This document shows, in pieces, positions 8,358 to 15,990 of a stretch of 64,000 nucleotides of DNA. The notes under the pieces were generated by a model. The model was not told the DNA's origin. It saw only the letters and a program-made list of their open reading frames with translations, and did not search any database. The stretch's first letter is position 1. Each line of letters starts with the position of its first letter. A program made the position numbers and the translations under genes. Source of the DNA: Haliea sp. E1-2-M8 (GTDB taxonomy: Bacteria; Pseudomonadota; Gammaproteobacteria; Pseudomonadales; Halieaceae); NCBI RefSeq assembly GCF_030649675.1, contig NZ_JAUTDR010000002.1:194254-258253 (forward strand). Direction: 5' to 3'.

Positions 8358-8735
8358 TTACCGCCCGTCGGGGCGGGCACTGCCGGCCGAATCATTCGCT
8401 GCCTGCTGCCAGGGCCAGCGGCCCTCGATTTCCAGGTGCAGGATCATGCTGAGGAAGGTGCGTATGAGGATAATAAGGCCCAGCACCGCCACATTCTCCC
8501 AGGTCGCGGCGACAACGATCGTCTGCATGATGTCGCCGGCGATCAGGAATTCCAGGCCCAGGATAATCGAGCGGCCCAGTTGCCGGCGAAAAATCTGATA
8601 AGCCACCCCCTCCGGCACCTTGTTGAAGTGGCGCATGAACACCACCGAGGAATAGCCTGCTCCAACCAGCATAACCAGCACGCCAACTGCCTCGGTACCG
8701 AGGGCGAGCAGGGAAATGACTTCGGTAAACTCCAT
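8358..8735 (-). CDS. DUF1622 family membrane protein
   Basis: Small inner-membrane protein of the DUF1622 family with no known activity. Three hydrophobic helices are visible at residues about 5-35, 55-75 and 80-100. Family features are the FRRQLGRSIILGLEFLIAGD segment and IRTFLSMILHLEIEGRWPW before a short polar tail. ATG 8735; the ribosome site is weak. It is the last gene of a long minus-strand run and is separated from the next gene by the LexA-controlled promoter. Confidence 0.82.
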   Translation of the reverse strand: MEFTEVISLLALGTEAVGVLVMLVGAGYSSVVFMRHFNKVPEGVAYQIFRRQLGRSIILGLEFLIAGDIMQTIVVAATWENVAVLGLIILIRTFLSMILHLEIEGRWPWQQAANDSAGSARPDGR

Positions 8736-8786
8736 ACTGCATCCATCCGCGAATAGTGGGCCGGCGCCAGCCCGGTTGCACCCTTG

Positions 8787-9245
8787 TCAGTCGAGATTGT
8801 CGCCAGGCGTCTCCGCCGGGTCTGCCGGATCCTGTTCGCCACGCTCCCAGGCGAGAAAGCGCTCCAGATCCTGGTTCAGGGTGCGCAGGGTCCAGGCCAG
8901 TATGGCCGCATCGTCCAGCAGCCCGAGGCCGAGGATAAAGTCCGGCACCAGATCCACCGGCATTACAAAGTACACCACCGCCGCCACGAGAATCAGCAGT
9001 GAACGCCAGGAGATATCCCGGTAGGAGCCCCTGGCGTAGGCGCCCACCAGACGCAGAGCGTCCTTGAGCGGTTTGATGATGGCCGCCAGCGGCCCGCTGC
9101 GGGCCTCCGCCTTGCGCCCCGCGGCAGCCGCCAGCGATTTCAACTTCTCCGGTTCCTCGATATATTCCCTGGCGCGGTTGGTAGCCCGGGCATAGGCCCT
9201 GCTGGCACGGACCCGGGTGGAGCGCTGTGGCTCCTGCTCAGGCAC
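8787..9245 (-). CDS. YkvA/DUF1232 family membrane protein
   Basis: YkvA-type protein of unknown role. The DUF1232 core is visible at about residues 80-115: a hydrophobic helix (LLILVAAVVYFVMPVDLVPD) leading into the family signature MPVDLVPDFILGLGLLDDAAIL. The N-terminal half is basic and helical. GTG 9245 is chosen as start because it has GGAG 8 nt upstream and overlaps the end of the GST gene by 8 nt; a longer reading to 9296 would lie inside that gene. The acidic C-terminus (EQDPADPAETPGD) is probably disordered. Confidence 0.82.
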   Translation of the reverse strand: MPEQEPQRSTRVRASRAYARATNRAREYIEEPEKLKSLAAAAGRKAEARSGPLAAIIKPLKDALRLVGAYARGSYRDISWRSLLILVAAVVYFVMPVDLVPDFILGLGLLDDAAILAWTLRTLNQDLERFLAWERGEQDPADPAETPGDNLD

Positions 9246-10167
9246 GGTCCTGCTCCGCTGTGTGCAGGGAATACCCCTGCCTGGGAAAATGCACATGCAC
9301 CGTTCCCAGCCCGCTTTCGTCGCGCGCCAGGATCCAGCTGTGCTCAGTGGCGCCGGCCAGGGTCCCGGCTGCTGGCACCTGCCCGTAGTCCGAGGGCGCG
9401 ATCGTTACCCGCTGGCCGATACAGGGGTCCGCCTGGTCCGCCGACGCAATCGGCCGCGGCTCGGCGCCGGCGGCCGCCTCCAGCGCCTGCTGCGGCGCGA
9501 TCTCGCTGCGCACACCTTCGCCAAAAGCGGCGATGCGATCCATCCAAGCCAGCGTATTGGGAAAAGCATCGACCAACGGTGATTCACCCAGATCGCGAAT
9601 AAACCAGAGCCCGTGATAAGTGGAAAAGTCCGCGTGAGTCGGGGCCTCGCCGAACAGGAAATCCTGCTCCAGGCGCGCCTCCACCTGCGCCAGGTGCGCC
9701 AGCACCAGAGGCCGGGCTTCCTTGACGCCGGCAATCTTCACCGCCGCCTTGCGGCTCATGCCAATGCGATCCAGCATGAAACGGCCCATGTCCAGCAGGG
9801 ACATGAACTCCCGTGCCTTGCGGCGCATCGCCGGGGTGCCGGCCGCCAGGACACAGGGAAAAAACATGTCCAGGTCCGCCCGGCCCGCCCAGACCTGAGC
9901 CTCGGCGTCAAGATTTTCCAGCGCCAGCTGGGGCTTGTTGACCAGCGCGGCAATCTCGGCCGCGATCGTGCGGCTGTCGCAGAATACGTCGGCGCCGATC
10001 TGGGCCACCGGGATCTTGCGATAGCCACCCGCAAGCTGCGCCAGGACCGGTCGCGGCGGCATCTCGCGGGTAATTGCGGACTGCCAGGTCAAGCCCGCAT
10101 AGCCCAGCATGCTGCGGATTTTCCGGCCGAACGGCGATAGGGCGTAATGGTGCAGAATCAGGTCCAT
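9238..10167 (-). CDS. Glutathione S-transferase family protein with C-terminal extension
   Basis: Thioredoxin-fold GST-like protein. The N-terminal domain begins LILHHYALSPFGRKIRSMLGYAGL, the segment that carries the glutathione-site residue (Ser or Cys) in most classes, here SPFGRK. YRKIPVAQIG contains the cis-Pro, and CDSRTIAAEI is the glutathione-contacting D/ES loop shifted to DS. The all-helical C-domain ends near residue 220 (FIRDLGESPLVDAFPNTLAWMDR). About 85 further residues form a beta-rich extension (ADPCIGQRVTIAPSDYGQVPAAG and so on) not part of a standard GST. ATG 10167 is used rather than the TTG before it. Cytoplasmic; substrate unknown. Confidence 0.85.
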   Translation of the reverse strand: MDLILHHYALSPFGRKIRSMLGYAGLTWQSAITREMPPRPVLAQLAGGYRKIPVAQIGADVFCDSRTIAAEIAALVNKPQLALENLDAEAQVWAGRADLDMFFPCVLAAGTPAMRRKAREFMSLLDMGRFMLDRIGMSRKAAVKIAGVKEARPLVLAHLAQVEARLEQDFLFGEAPTHADFSTYHGLWFIRDLGESPLVDAFPNTLAWMDRIAAFGEGVRSEIAPQQALEAAAGAEPRPIASADQADPCIGQRVTIAPSDYGQVPAAGTLAGATEHSWILARDESGLGTVHVHFPRQGYSLHTAEQDRA

Positions 10168-10191
10168 CAATGCGGGCTCTGTCAGGGAATG

Positions 10192-10695
10192 TCAGTAGGG
10201 TACACGGTCCGGCCTGCCCAGGTATTGCTGCAGGACAGCGAAAGCCTCCTCCCCCAGCACCTGGGTCTGGCCGACGTCGCGCTGCTCCTGGGGTAACGCC
10301 AGCTGTTGATAAAAGCGTTGATCGTCAAAGCCGCAGATCTCCGCCGCGTGAATGGAGAAGCCGTAGAAAACGTGTCCGATACGCGCCCAGTAAATGGCGC
10401 CCAGACACATCGGGCAGGGCTCTCCGCTGGTGTAGATATGGCAACCCTGCAAATCGAAACTGCCGGCACGATCGCAGGCATCGCGGATTGCCATGATTTC
10501 ACCGTGGGCAGTGGGATCATTGCTGGCGATAACCTGATTCCAGCCCTCGCCGACAATGGCGCCATCGCGCACGATTACCGCGCCGAACGGCCCGCCCTCG
10601 CCGGTTTCAGCGGCCCGACGGCCAAGCTCTATGGCGCGGCGCATGCAGTGCTCCGCCAGCGCGGCGTCGACGTGCCCCGTTTCCATCCTTGTCAT
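10192..10695 (-). CDS. Nucleoside deaminase (guanine deaminase-like, CDA fold)
   Basis: Zinc-dependent deaminase of the cytidine-deaminase fold. With ATG 10695 as start the zinc ligands are H64 and E66 of AHGE and C94/C97 of PCPMC, followed by LGAIYWARI. GGPFGAVIV lies earlier. The C-terminal FGFDDQ-like segment (ICGFDDQRFYQQL) is closest to GuaD-type guanine deaminases, which convert guanine to xanthine, although adenine or cytosine specificity cannot be excluded. A TTG at 10728, right after the aldolase stop, is an alternative start. Cotranscribed with the aldolase gene. Confidence 0.85.
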   Translation of the reverse strand: MTRMETGHVDAALAEHCMRRAIELGRRAAETGEGGPFGAVIVRDGAIVGEGWNQVIASNDPTAHGEIMAIRDACDRAGSFDLQGCHIYTSGEPCPMCLGAIYWARIGHVFYGFSIHAAEICGFDDQRFYQQLALPQEQRDVGQTQVLGEEAFAVLQQYLGRPDRVPY

Positions 10696-10730
10696 CACCG
10701 TATCCAAAGTTCTGTGTACCCCGGTCAAAC

Positions 10731-11753
10731 TCAGGGTGCTCCTTCCAGCGACCGGGCATACTTGCCGTCGCGCGCCAGGCCGTTGAGCTCGCAGCGCCTG
10801 AGTAGTATGCGCTGGGCGGCGGCCAGATTATCTTCCCGCCCCCGCCAGGCGGCCAGGACCGGCGCCTGCAATGCCCGCCCAAACGAAAAACTGATCTGCC
10901 AGGGCCAGGGACCCATCGCATTCATGGCGTTGAGATGGTCCGTGGCGTCTTCCGCACTCTGCCCGCCGGACAGAAACACCAGCCCCGGGACAGCTGCGGG
11001 CACGTGGCGGCTCATGCAGCGCAGGGTGGCATTGGCCACCTCCTGCACCGGGGCTTGCCGCTCGCATTTCAGACCGGCAATCACCATGTTCGGCTTCAGC
11101 AGCATACCTTCGAGGAACACGCCGTGGGCATCCAGTTCGATGAACACCGCCTCCAACACCCTGGAGGTAAGCTCTTCGCAACGCTCGATGGTATGGGCGC
11201 CATCCATCAGCACCTCCGGCTCCACGATTGGAACAATCCCCAGTTCCTGACACAGTGCCGCGTAGCGCGCCAGTGCGTGGGTGTTGGCCCGAATACCGCA
11301 GGCACTCGGCACATCGCGCTCATCGCTATCAAGCACAGCGCGCCACTTGGCGAACTTCGCTCCCAACTCACGGTACTCGAGCAGGCGCTCGCGCAGCCCG
11401 TCCAGACCCTCGGTAATCCGCTCGCCAGGGTGCAAGGCCAGCGCTACGGCCCCCTTGTCCACCTTGATCCCGGGCAAGATGCCGCGACTCGACAGCAACT
11501 CGGCAAAGGGTGTGCCGTCCCGGGTGGTCTGGCGCAAGGTTTCCTCAAAGAGAATAACACCACCGATGTAACGTTCGATGCCATCAGTAGTGAACAGGAT
11601 TTCGCGATAGCGGCGGCGGTTTTCCTCTGTCGCTTCGACCTTGACCGACTCGAAGCGCTTCCTGATCGTGCGCCCGCTTTCGTCCGCCGCCAACACACCT
11701 TTTTGCCTGGCGACGATGGCTTTCGCCACGGAACCCAGCTGTTGCCTGTTCAT
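10731..11753 (-). CDS. Class I fructose-bisphosphate aldolase
   Basis: Catalyses reversible cleavage of fructose 1,6-bisphosphate to dihydroxyacetone phosphate and glyceraldehyde 3-phosphate through a Schiff base. Landmarks are GVLAADESGRTI near residue 20, FAKWRAV with the conserved Lys in the middle, EPEVLMDGAH, and LLKPNMV carrying the Schiff-base lysine, then FLSGGQSAEDAT for phosphate binding. 340 aa, typical of the eukaryote-like class I enzyme also found in many Gammaproteobacteria. ATG 11753 has GGAGG about 6 nt upstream. Cytoplasmic; glycolysis or gluconeogenesis. The upstream DUF3147 gene lies 70 nt away on the same strand. Confidence 0.95.
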   Translation of the reverse strand: MNRQQLGSVAKAIVARQKGVLAADESGRTIRKRFESVKVEATEENRRRYREILFTTDGIERYIGGVILFEETLRQTTRDGTPFAELLSSRGILPGIKVDKGAVALALHPGERITEGLDGLRERLLEYRELGAKFAKWRAVLDSDERDVPSACGIRANTHALARYAALCQELGIVPIVEPEVLMDGAHTIERCEELTSRVLEAVFIELDAHGVFLEGMLLKPNMVIAGLKCERQAPVQEVANATLRCMSRHVPAAVPGLVFLSGGQSAEDATDHLNAMNAMGPWPWQISFSFGRALQAPVLAAWRGREDNLAAAQRILLRRCELNGLARDGKYARSLEGAP

Positions 11754-11823
11754 CAACGACCTCCTTCCAGCACCGGCCTGCCAGAGCGAGCCGGCCGCCG
11801 GCTAACCGCCCGGAGCCAGCCAA

Positions 11824-12174
11824 CTACAGCTTCACACCAAGGTAGCCCAATATCAACACCATGAGGTAATAGCAAACAACTGTCAGTGCGATGGCAGTAC
11901 CCAGGGCCGGGTAAAATCCCAGCCCCCTGCCCAACAACACAGGCAGGGTCACAAACAGAGCCAGTGACGGCAATACGAGCCAGAATATGCTGGACGCGAG
12001 CGCGCTCACAGCGGCCGTATCCCTGGTTTCGGCATACAGCCAGATCATCGCCAGTACCGACACGAGGGGAATGGACGCCAGAATCGCACCAACCAGCGAG
12101 CTGCGCTTGGCGATCTCGGAGATCAACACAATCAGTGCTGTCGTGATGATGATTTTGCTGATGTAGTAGGTCAT
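11824..12174 (-). CDS. DUF3147 family membrane protein
   Basis: Short four-helix membrane protein (116 aa) of the DUF3147 family. The opening MTYYISKIIITTALIVLISEIAKRSS, then SIPLVSVLAMIWLYAETRDTA and the last two hydrophobic helices are characteristic. Function unknown. ATG 12174. It lies between the phosphodiesterase-EEP gene (62 nt upstream) and the aldolase gene. Confidence 0.85.
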   Translation of the reverse strand: MTYYISKIIITTALIVLISEIAKRSSLVGAILASIPLVSVLAMIWLYAETRDTAAVSALASSIFWLVLPSLALFVTLPVLLGRGLGFYPALGTAIALTVVCYYLMVLILGYLGVKL

Positions 12175-12236
12175 GCAACATCCGCTCCATTGGCGCAGAG
12201 ACTATACCTCAGTGTCGATGAAATGGTCCTGCATGC

Positions 12237-14750
12237 CTAGGTCCTGCGCCCCTGTCCAGAAAAACGTATCTCCGCGAGCAGGGGGAGATGATCGGAAGCC
12301 GCCCGCGCGAGTGCCGATGCGGGAACTTCGATTCCCGTAACCTCAAGTTCGGCGCTGACAAAAATGTGATCAATGCGCACCGCGGGAAAACGGCCGGAGA
12401 ACGTACCCCGGGGCTGCCCCGGGGCCTGCGCCTGTGCATCCACCAGGCGCCCTGAAATTTGCCGACACACCGGCGATGAGGGCAGGGCATTGAAATCTCC
12501 GCAAAGAATCACCGGGCCAAGGCACTGTTCATGTGCCAGCCATTCATTGCCCAACAATGCCTGCACCTGCGCCATCCGCTCGCGAGGGTGCAAGCCCAGG
12601 TGGGTATTGATGAACTGAACCTCGACACCGTCCAGCTCCAGCGCCACCCAGAGCGCCCCGCGAGGCTCCAGCGAAGCCCTGTCGGCCAGCCCCGGCAGGG
12701 CGCCGGCCTTGATCAGGCGCTGGGGCAGATGTGTCAGAATGGCGTCCCCATAGAGCTCCTCTTCCAAGTGTAGCGCGGGATGAAAGTGAAATTCCATTTC
12801 CAGATAGCGTGCGATCAAATGTGCCTGATCCATGCCATCTGTGCGCGAACGCCCGACGTCCAGTTCCTGCAGCGCGACCACATCCGGTCTGCCGCGGGCA
12901 ATCACCCGCGCGATTCGCTCGACATCCAGTTTGCCGTCCATGCCCACACAGCTGTGTACGTTGTAGGTCATCACTCGAAGTGTATCCGTACGGGCACTGC
13001 TGCTCGGCCTGGGAACCGGGGCGGCTCCCCGCTCCGCCCGACCCAGGTAGCGCAAGGCGGCGTTGCGCAGCTCTCTGGGGCGCAGATAGTTTCTGTCGCG
13101 CTGCGGCAGCGGGGTGTCGATCGGTAGCAGCGCAAAGCCGTTGGTCTCAGCGGGCATCGCACCACCGTGGGCGCCATTCTCCGCAGCGAAGCTCACGGGC
13201 TCCAGCCCCTGACGCCAGCCCAGCAACACCAGATCTCCGGCGTCGGGATGCTGGCACATGTGCACAAGATCTTCTGCAATGGAGGGCAGAAAGGGGTGCT
13301 GCGTCCCGAACAGGGCGCCTTCGTCACCGGGCAGGCGGAAGTCTCCGGTAGCTGTGTGCGCGCGTAGCTGGCCTGGAGCTTGGACAGTGATCACGACCGG
13401 AACCCTGCAGGTCTTTGCCAGCGTATGTGCGATACGGTCGCGCTCGGCCTTGCTGACCTCGGACGGCGCATAGACATGGGCGATGGGCCCGAGCGCAGCG
13501 ACCATGGGATGAGGCTCCTCATGCTCGCCCCCATCTAGCCCCATCACGGCGAAAAGACGCTGTATCCGTGTGCCCCCAAGCAAGCGAACGCGCTGGGTCT
13601 GTTCGCCGGCCACCCCGTCGATGTGTGTTCGCAGCGGCGCGCCGCTGCTGGTTGCGAACGCGGCGGATACCGCCTCTGCCAGGGTGGAGCCCTGCAGCTC
13701 TGCATAAGGGCGCACCAGCGCCTGCCCGTGATCGGAATAAACCCAGATCTCGTACTGCCGCCACGGCGCATGAGCGGCCGCTCGCCACAACCGGGCAACC
13801 GCATCATCAATTCCTTTGAGGGTCCAGTGGGCAAACAGTGATTCGGGGCCGCGGCGGTGCGCCTGTTCATCGTAGCCGAGCAGATTCATATGAATAACCG
13901 GCAGGCCACGGCTGATATCGATCTTGCCGCCGATCACGCAAAGCTCCCGCAGGAGGATAGAAATACCCACTCTGGTGGGAATGAACTTCAGTTCCGCCAG
14001 TAAACCGTGGCCTCTGACCAGGCCCTGCCCGAAGTCACGCAGTGCCAGAGCCAGTTCCAAAAGCAACAGGACCCCGACCCGGGCAAAACTGTAGAAGTTG
14101 GCCAGTAGAAAGGCCATCATCACCAGGGGATTGGCGGCGCGCAGCGTCGACCCCCACCCCATCGAGGATGCGCAGAAGTGGGATTCCGCGGCCCCGCCCG
14201 TATAGTTGTTGGAATAGGCGCTGCCACCCCTGAGCAGTGCCTCACCGCCTTCAGCGGCCAGCCGGGCCTCGACCTGCGCGGCCACTTCGGGTTCATACAT
14301 GCGGACAATTGCGGACGAAGTCCGGTCCCGGTAGGAGAATGCCGGCACGGCAGCCGCCACGCCGTAAAAAAGTTCAGCCTGAACCGCCGGAGTTGTGGAC
14401 GGCAAACCGGAGTAATGGGCATGCACCCGATAGTGCTCGCGCCTGAGCAAGCGCCTGAGGAATGGCATTTCGCCGCGCTCCAGCGCGCGCTCAAACTGTT
14501 GCTGCGAGAGTCCGTCGATTTGAATCATGACCAGGCCCGGCCGGGTTGCCGGACCTGCGGAATCGGGCAGACGCAGCAGGCGTGCCAGCCAGACACTGCG
14601 ACTGAAACTGCGTCGAAGGCGGCGGTACAGGCTTTCCAGGCGACCTAGCACAGTGGGCAGGCCCCGACCGGTACGCGCGCGCCATGCCAGGCCAGCATCG
14701 GTGTTAGCGCTCCCCGACCGACAACATCCCGGCGTCGAGTGACGCTTCAC
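12237..14750 (-). CDS. Alkaline-phosphatase-superfamily phosphodiesterase fused to an EEP nuclease/phosphatase domain
   Basis: Two hydrolase domains in one 837-aa chain. Residues about 70-520 are type I phosphodiesterase/alkaline-phosphatase-like: metal-binding Asp79 in IQIDGL, the nucleophile region PSTTPA (Thr119/Thr120), MNLLGYDEQAH and VYSDHGQ. A hydrophobic stretch near residues 207-240 may be a membrane or lipid contact. Residues about 590-837 form an endonuclease/exonuclease/phosphatase domain with all catalytic blocks: MTYNVHS, LQELD, NTHLG, CGDFNALP, RIDHIF and SDHLPL. The EEP fold covers DNases, sphingomyelinases and inositol phosphatases, so the substrate is open. Start GTG 14750 overlaps the glycosyltransferase by 47 nt; GTG 14651 is possible. 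Last gene of a coupled five-gene unit. Confidence 0.85.
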   Translation of the reverse strand: MKRHSTPGCCRSGSANTDAGLAWRARTGRGLPTVLGRLESLYRRLRRSFSRSVWLARLLRLPDSAGPATRPGLVMIQIDGLSQQQFERALERGEMPFLRRLLRREHYRVHAHYSGLPSTTPAVQAELFYGVAAAVPAFSYRDRTSSAIVRMYEPEVAAQVEARLAAEGGEALLRGGSAYSNNYTGGAAESHFCASSMGWGSTLRAANPLVMMAFLLANFYSFARVGVLLLLELALALRDFGQGLVRGHGLLAELKFIPTRVGISILLRELCVIGGKIDISRGLPVIHMNLLGYDEQAHRRGPESLFAHWTLKGIDDAVARLWRAAAHAPWRQYEIWVYSDHGQALVRPYAELQGSTLAEAVSAAFATSSGAPLRTHIDGVAGEQTQRVRLLGGTRIQRLFAVMGLDGGEHEEPHPMVAALGPIAHVYAPSEVSKAERDRIAHTLAKTCRVPVVITVQAPGQLRAHTATGDFRLPGDEGALFGTQHPFLPSIAEDLVHMCQHPDAGDLVLLGWRQGLEPVSFAAENGAHGGAMPAETNGFALLPIDTPLPQRDRNYLRPRELRNAALRYLGRAERGAAPVPRPSSSARTDTLRVMTYNVHSCVGMDGKLDVERIARVIARGRPDVVALQELDVGRSRTDGMDQAHLIARYLEMEFHFHPALHLEEELYGDAILTHLPQRLIKAGALPGLADRASLEPRGALWVALELDGVEVQFINTHLGLHPRERMAQVQALLGNEWLAHEQCLGPVILCGDFNALPSSPVCRQISGRLVDAQAQAPGQPRGTFSGRFPAVRIDHIFVSAELEVTGIEVPASALARAASDHLPLLAEIRFSGQGRRT

Positions 14751-15990
14751 TCGCGCTGGCGAGACTCTTCAGGAGATCCCACTCCGTCTTGAGGAAATTC
14801 ACCATGTCGTCCCAGCCGCTCTCCAGCCCCGGTGTCTGTCTGCCGATATGGGTCTGGAGGCTGGCATAGCAGGTGAGTGCCCTGTCCGCCGTCCGCGGCA
14901 TGGAAAAGGTATCGGCCGTGTCCCGCGCCGCCTGCTGCAGTTCACGCAGCTTCTCTCCTCCCAACTCAGCAACCCACTGCAGCGCAGCGGCGAACTGGAT
15001 CGGCGAAGCGCCCGCCAGCAAGCGCCCGTTGCCGCCGTCCCTCACCACTTCGCGGGCGCCAGGCGCGTCCAGCGCCACCACAGGTAACCCGGCGGCCATG
15101 GCTTCGGTGAGCACCATGCCCTGAGTTTCGCTGGTGGACGCAAAGGCAAAGACGTCCATGGCATGCAGGGCGTCTGCCAGCGCCGGCTGCCCCAGAATAC
15201 CGGCGACATGCAGGTGTGCACCCAGCTGCTCCCTCTCAAAGATCGCGCGCAACTCGGCCTCGGCGGGCCCTCGTCCAACCAGCAGGAAATGCGCGTGGGG
15301 ATTGGCAGCAATAAAATTGACCAATGCCCGGGCAAGAAACTCCAGATTCTTCTCGGGTGCCAGCCGTCCCATGTGCCCAACAACGAAGGCCTCCGGGGGA
15401 ATATCGAACTGACGACGAAACCCATGCCGGTCGCCGCGGGCGAAGCGTTCCGGGAATACCCCGGTGGGTACGACCGTGACCGGGCGGGTGACGCCCCGCT
15501 GCTGTATCAGAGTCCGAATGCTGTCGCTGGGGGCAAACACATGATCGCACAGGTTAGCGTAGCGCGTTGCCAGCTCAATGGCAAAGCGTCGCATGGCGGG
15601 CGAGTCGCCGCGCAGGTAGTGGGTGTATTGTTCGTAGAGCGTATGGTGAGTGAATACAATCGGCAGGCGCCGGTGTCGCGCCAGACGCAGGGCGGTAAAC
15701 CCGAGCAGGAACGGGTGCTGGGAGTGCACGATGTCGGGCTGGAACGCATCGATGTCCAGGCCGAGACCTGCCTGCATCGGCAGAGCCACCGAGAAATCAC
15801 TGTCGTTGAAGTGCTGGATCGCAGGGACCCGCAGCACATCGGTTTCAGTCTGCGGCCTGTCGGGATATTCTGGCGCCAGGATCAACACCTGGTGCCCGCG
15901 CTTGCGATACTCCGCGCTGAAGGCTTCCACCGAACGCGCCACGCCGCCGACATGGGGGGTAAAGGTGTTGGTGACCAGGAGGATGTTCAC
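14704..15990 (-). CDS. GT4-family glycosyltransferase
   Basis: Retaining GT-B glycosyltransferase of family GT4. The N-terminal Rossmann domain opens NILLVTNTFTPHVGGVARSVEAF with the GG loop, followed by PDIVHSQHPFLLG. The C-terminal donor domain has VVGHMGRLAPEKNLEFLARAL, LLVGRGP, and the E-x7-E motif in STSETQGMVLTEAMAAGLPVV. The arrangement resembles the transferases that glycosylate membrane lipids (for example SqdX or PimB-like), but the acceptor is not determinable. The last 40 residues are an acidic helical tail. GTG 15990 overlaps the upstream stop as GTGA. Probably membrane-associated in the cytoplasm. Confidence 0.9.
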   Translation of the reverse strand: MNILLVTNTFTPHVGGVARSVEAFSAEYRKRGHQVLILAPEYPDRPQTETDVLRVPAIQHFNDSDFSVALPMQAGLGLDIDAFQPDIVHSQHPFLLGFTALRLARHRRLPIVFTHHTLYEQYTHYLRGDSPAMRRFAIELATRYANLCDHVFAPSDSIRTLIQQRGVTRPVTVVPTGVFPERFARGDRHGFRRQFDIPPEAFVVGHMGRLAPEKNLEFLARALVNFIAANPHAHFLLVGRGPAEAELRAIFEREQLGAHLHVAGILGQPALADALHAMDVFAFASTSETQGMVLTEAMAAGLPVVALDAPGAREVVRDGGNGRLLAGASPIQFAAALQWVAELGGEKLRELQQAARDTADTFSMPRTADRALTCYASLQTHIGRQTPGLESGWDDMVNFLKTEWDLLKSLASASEASLDAGMLSVGER

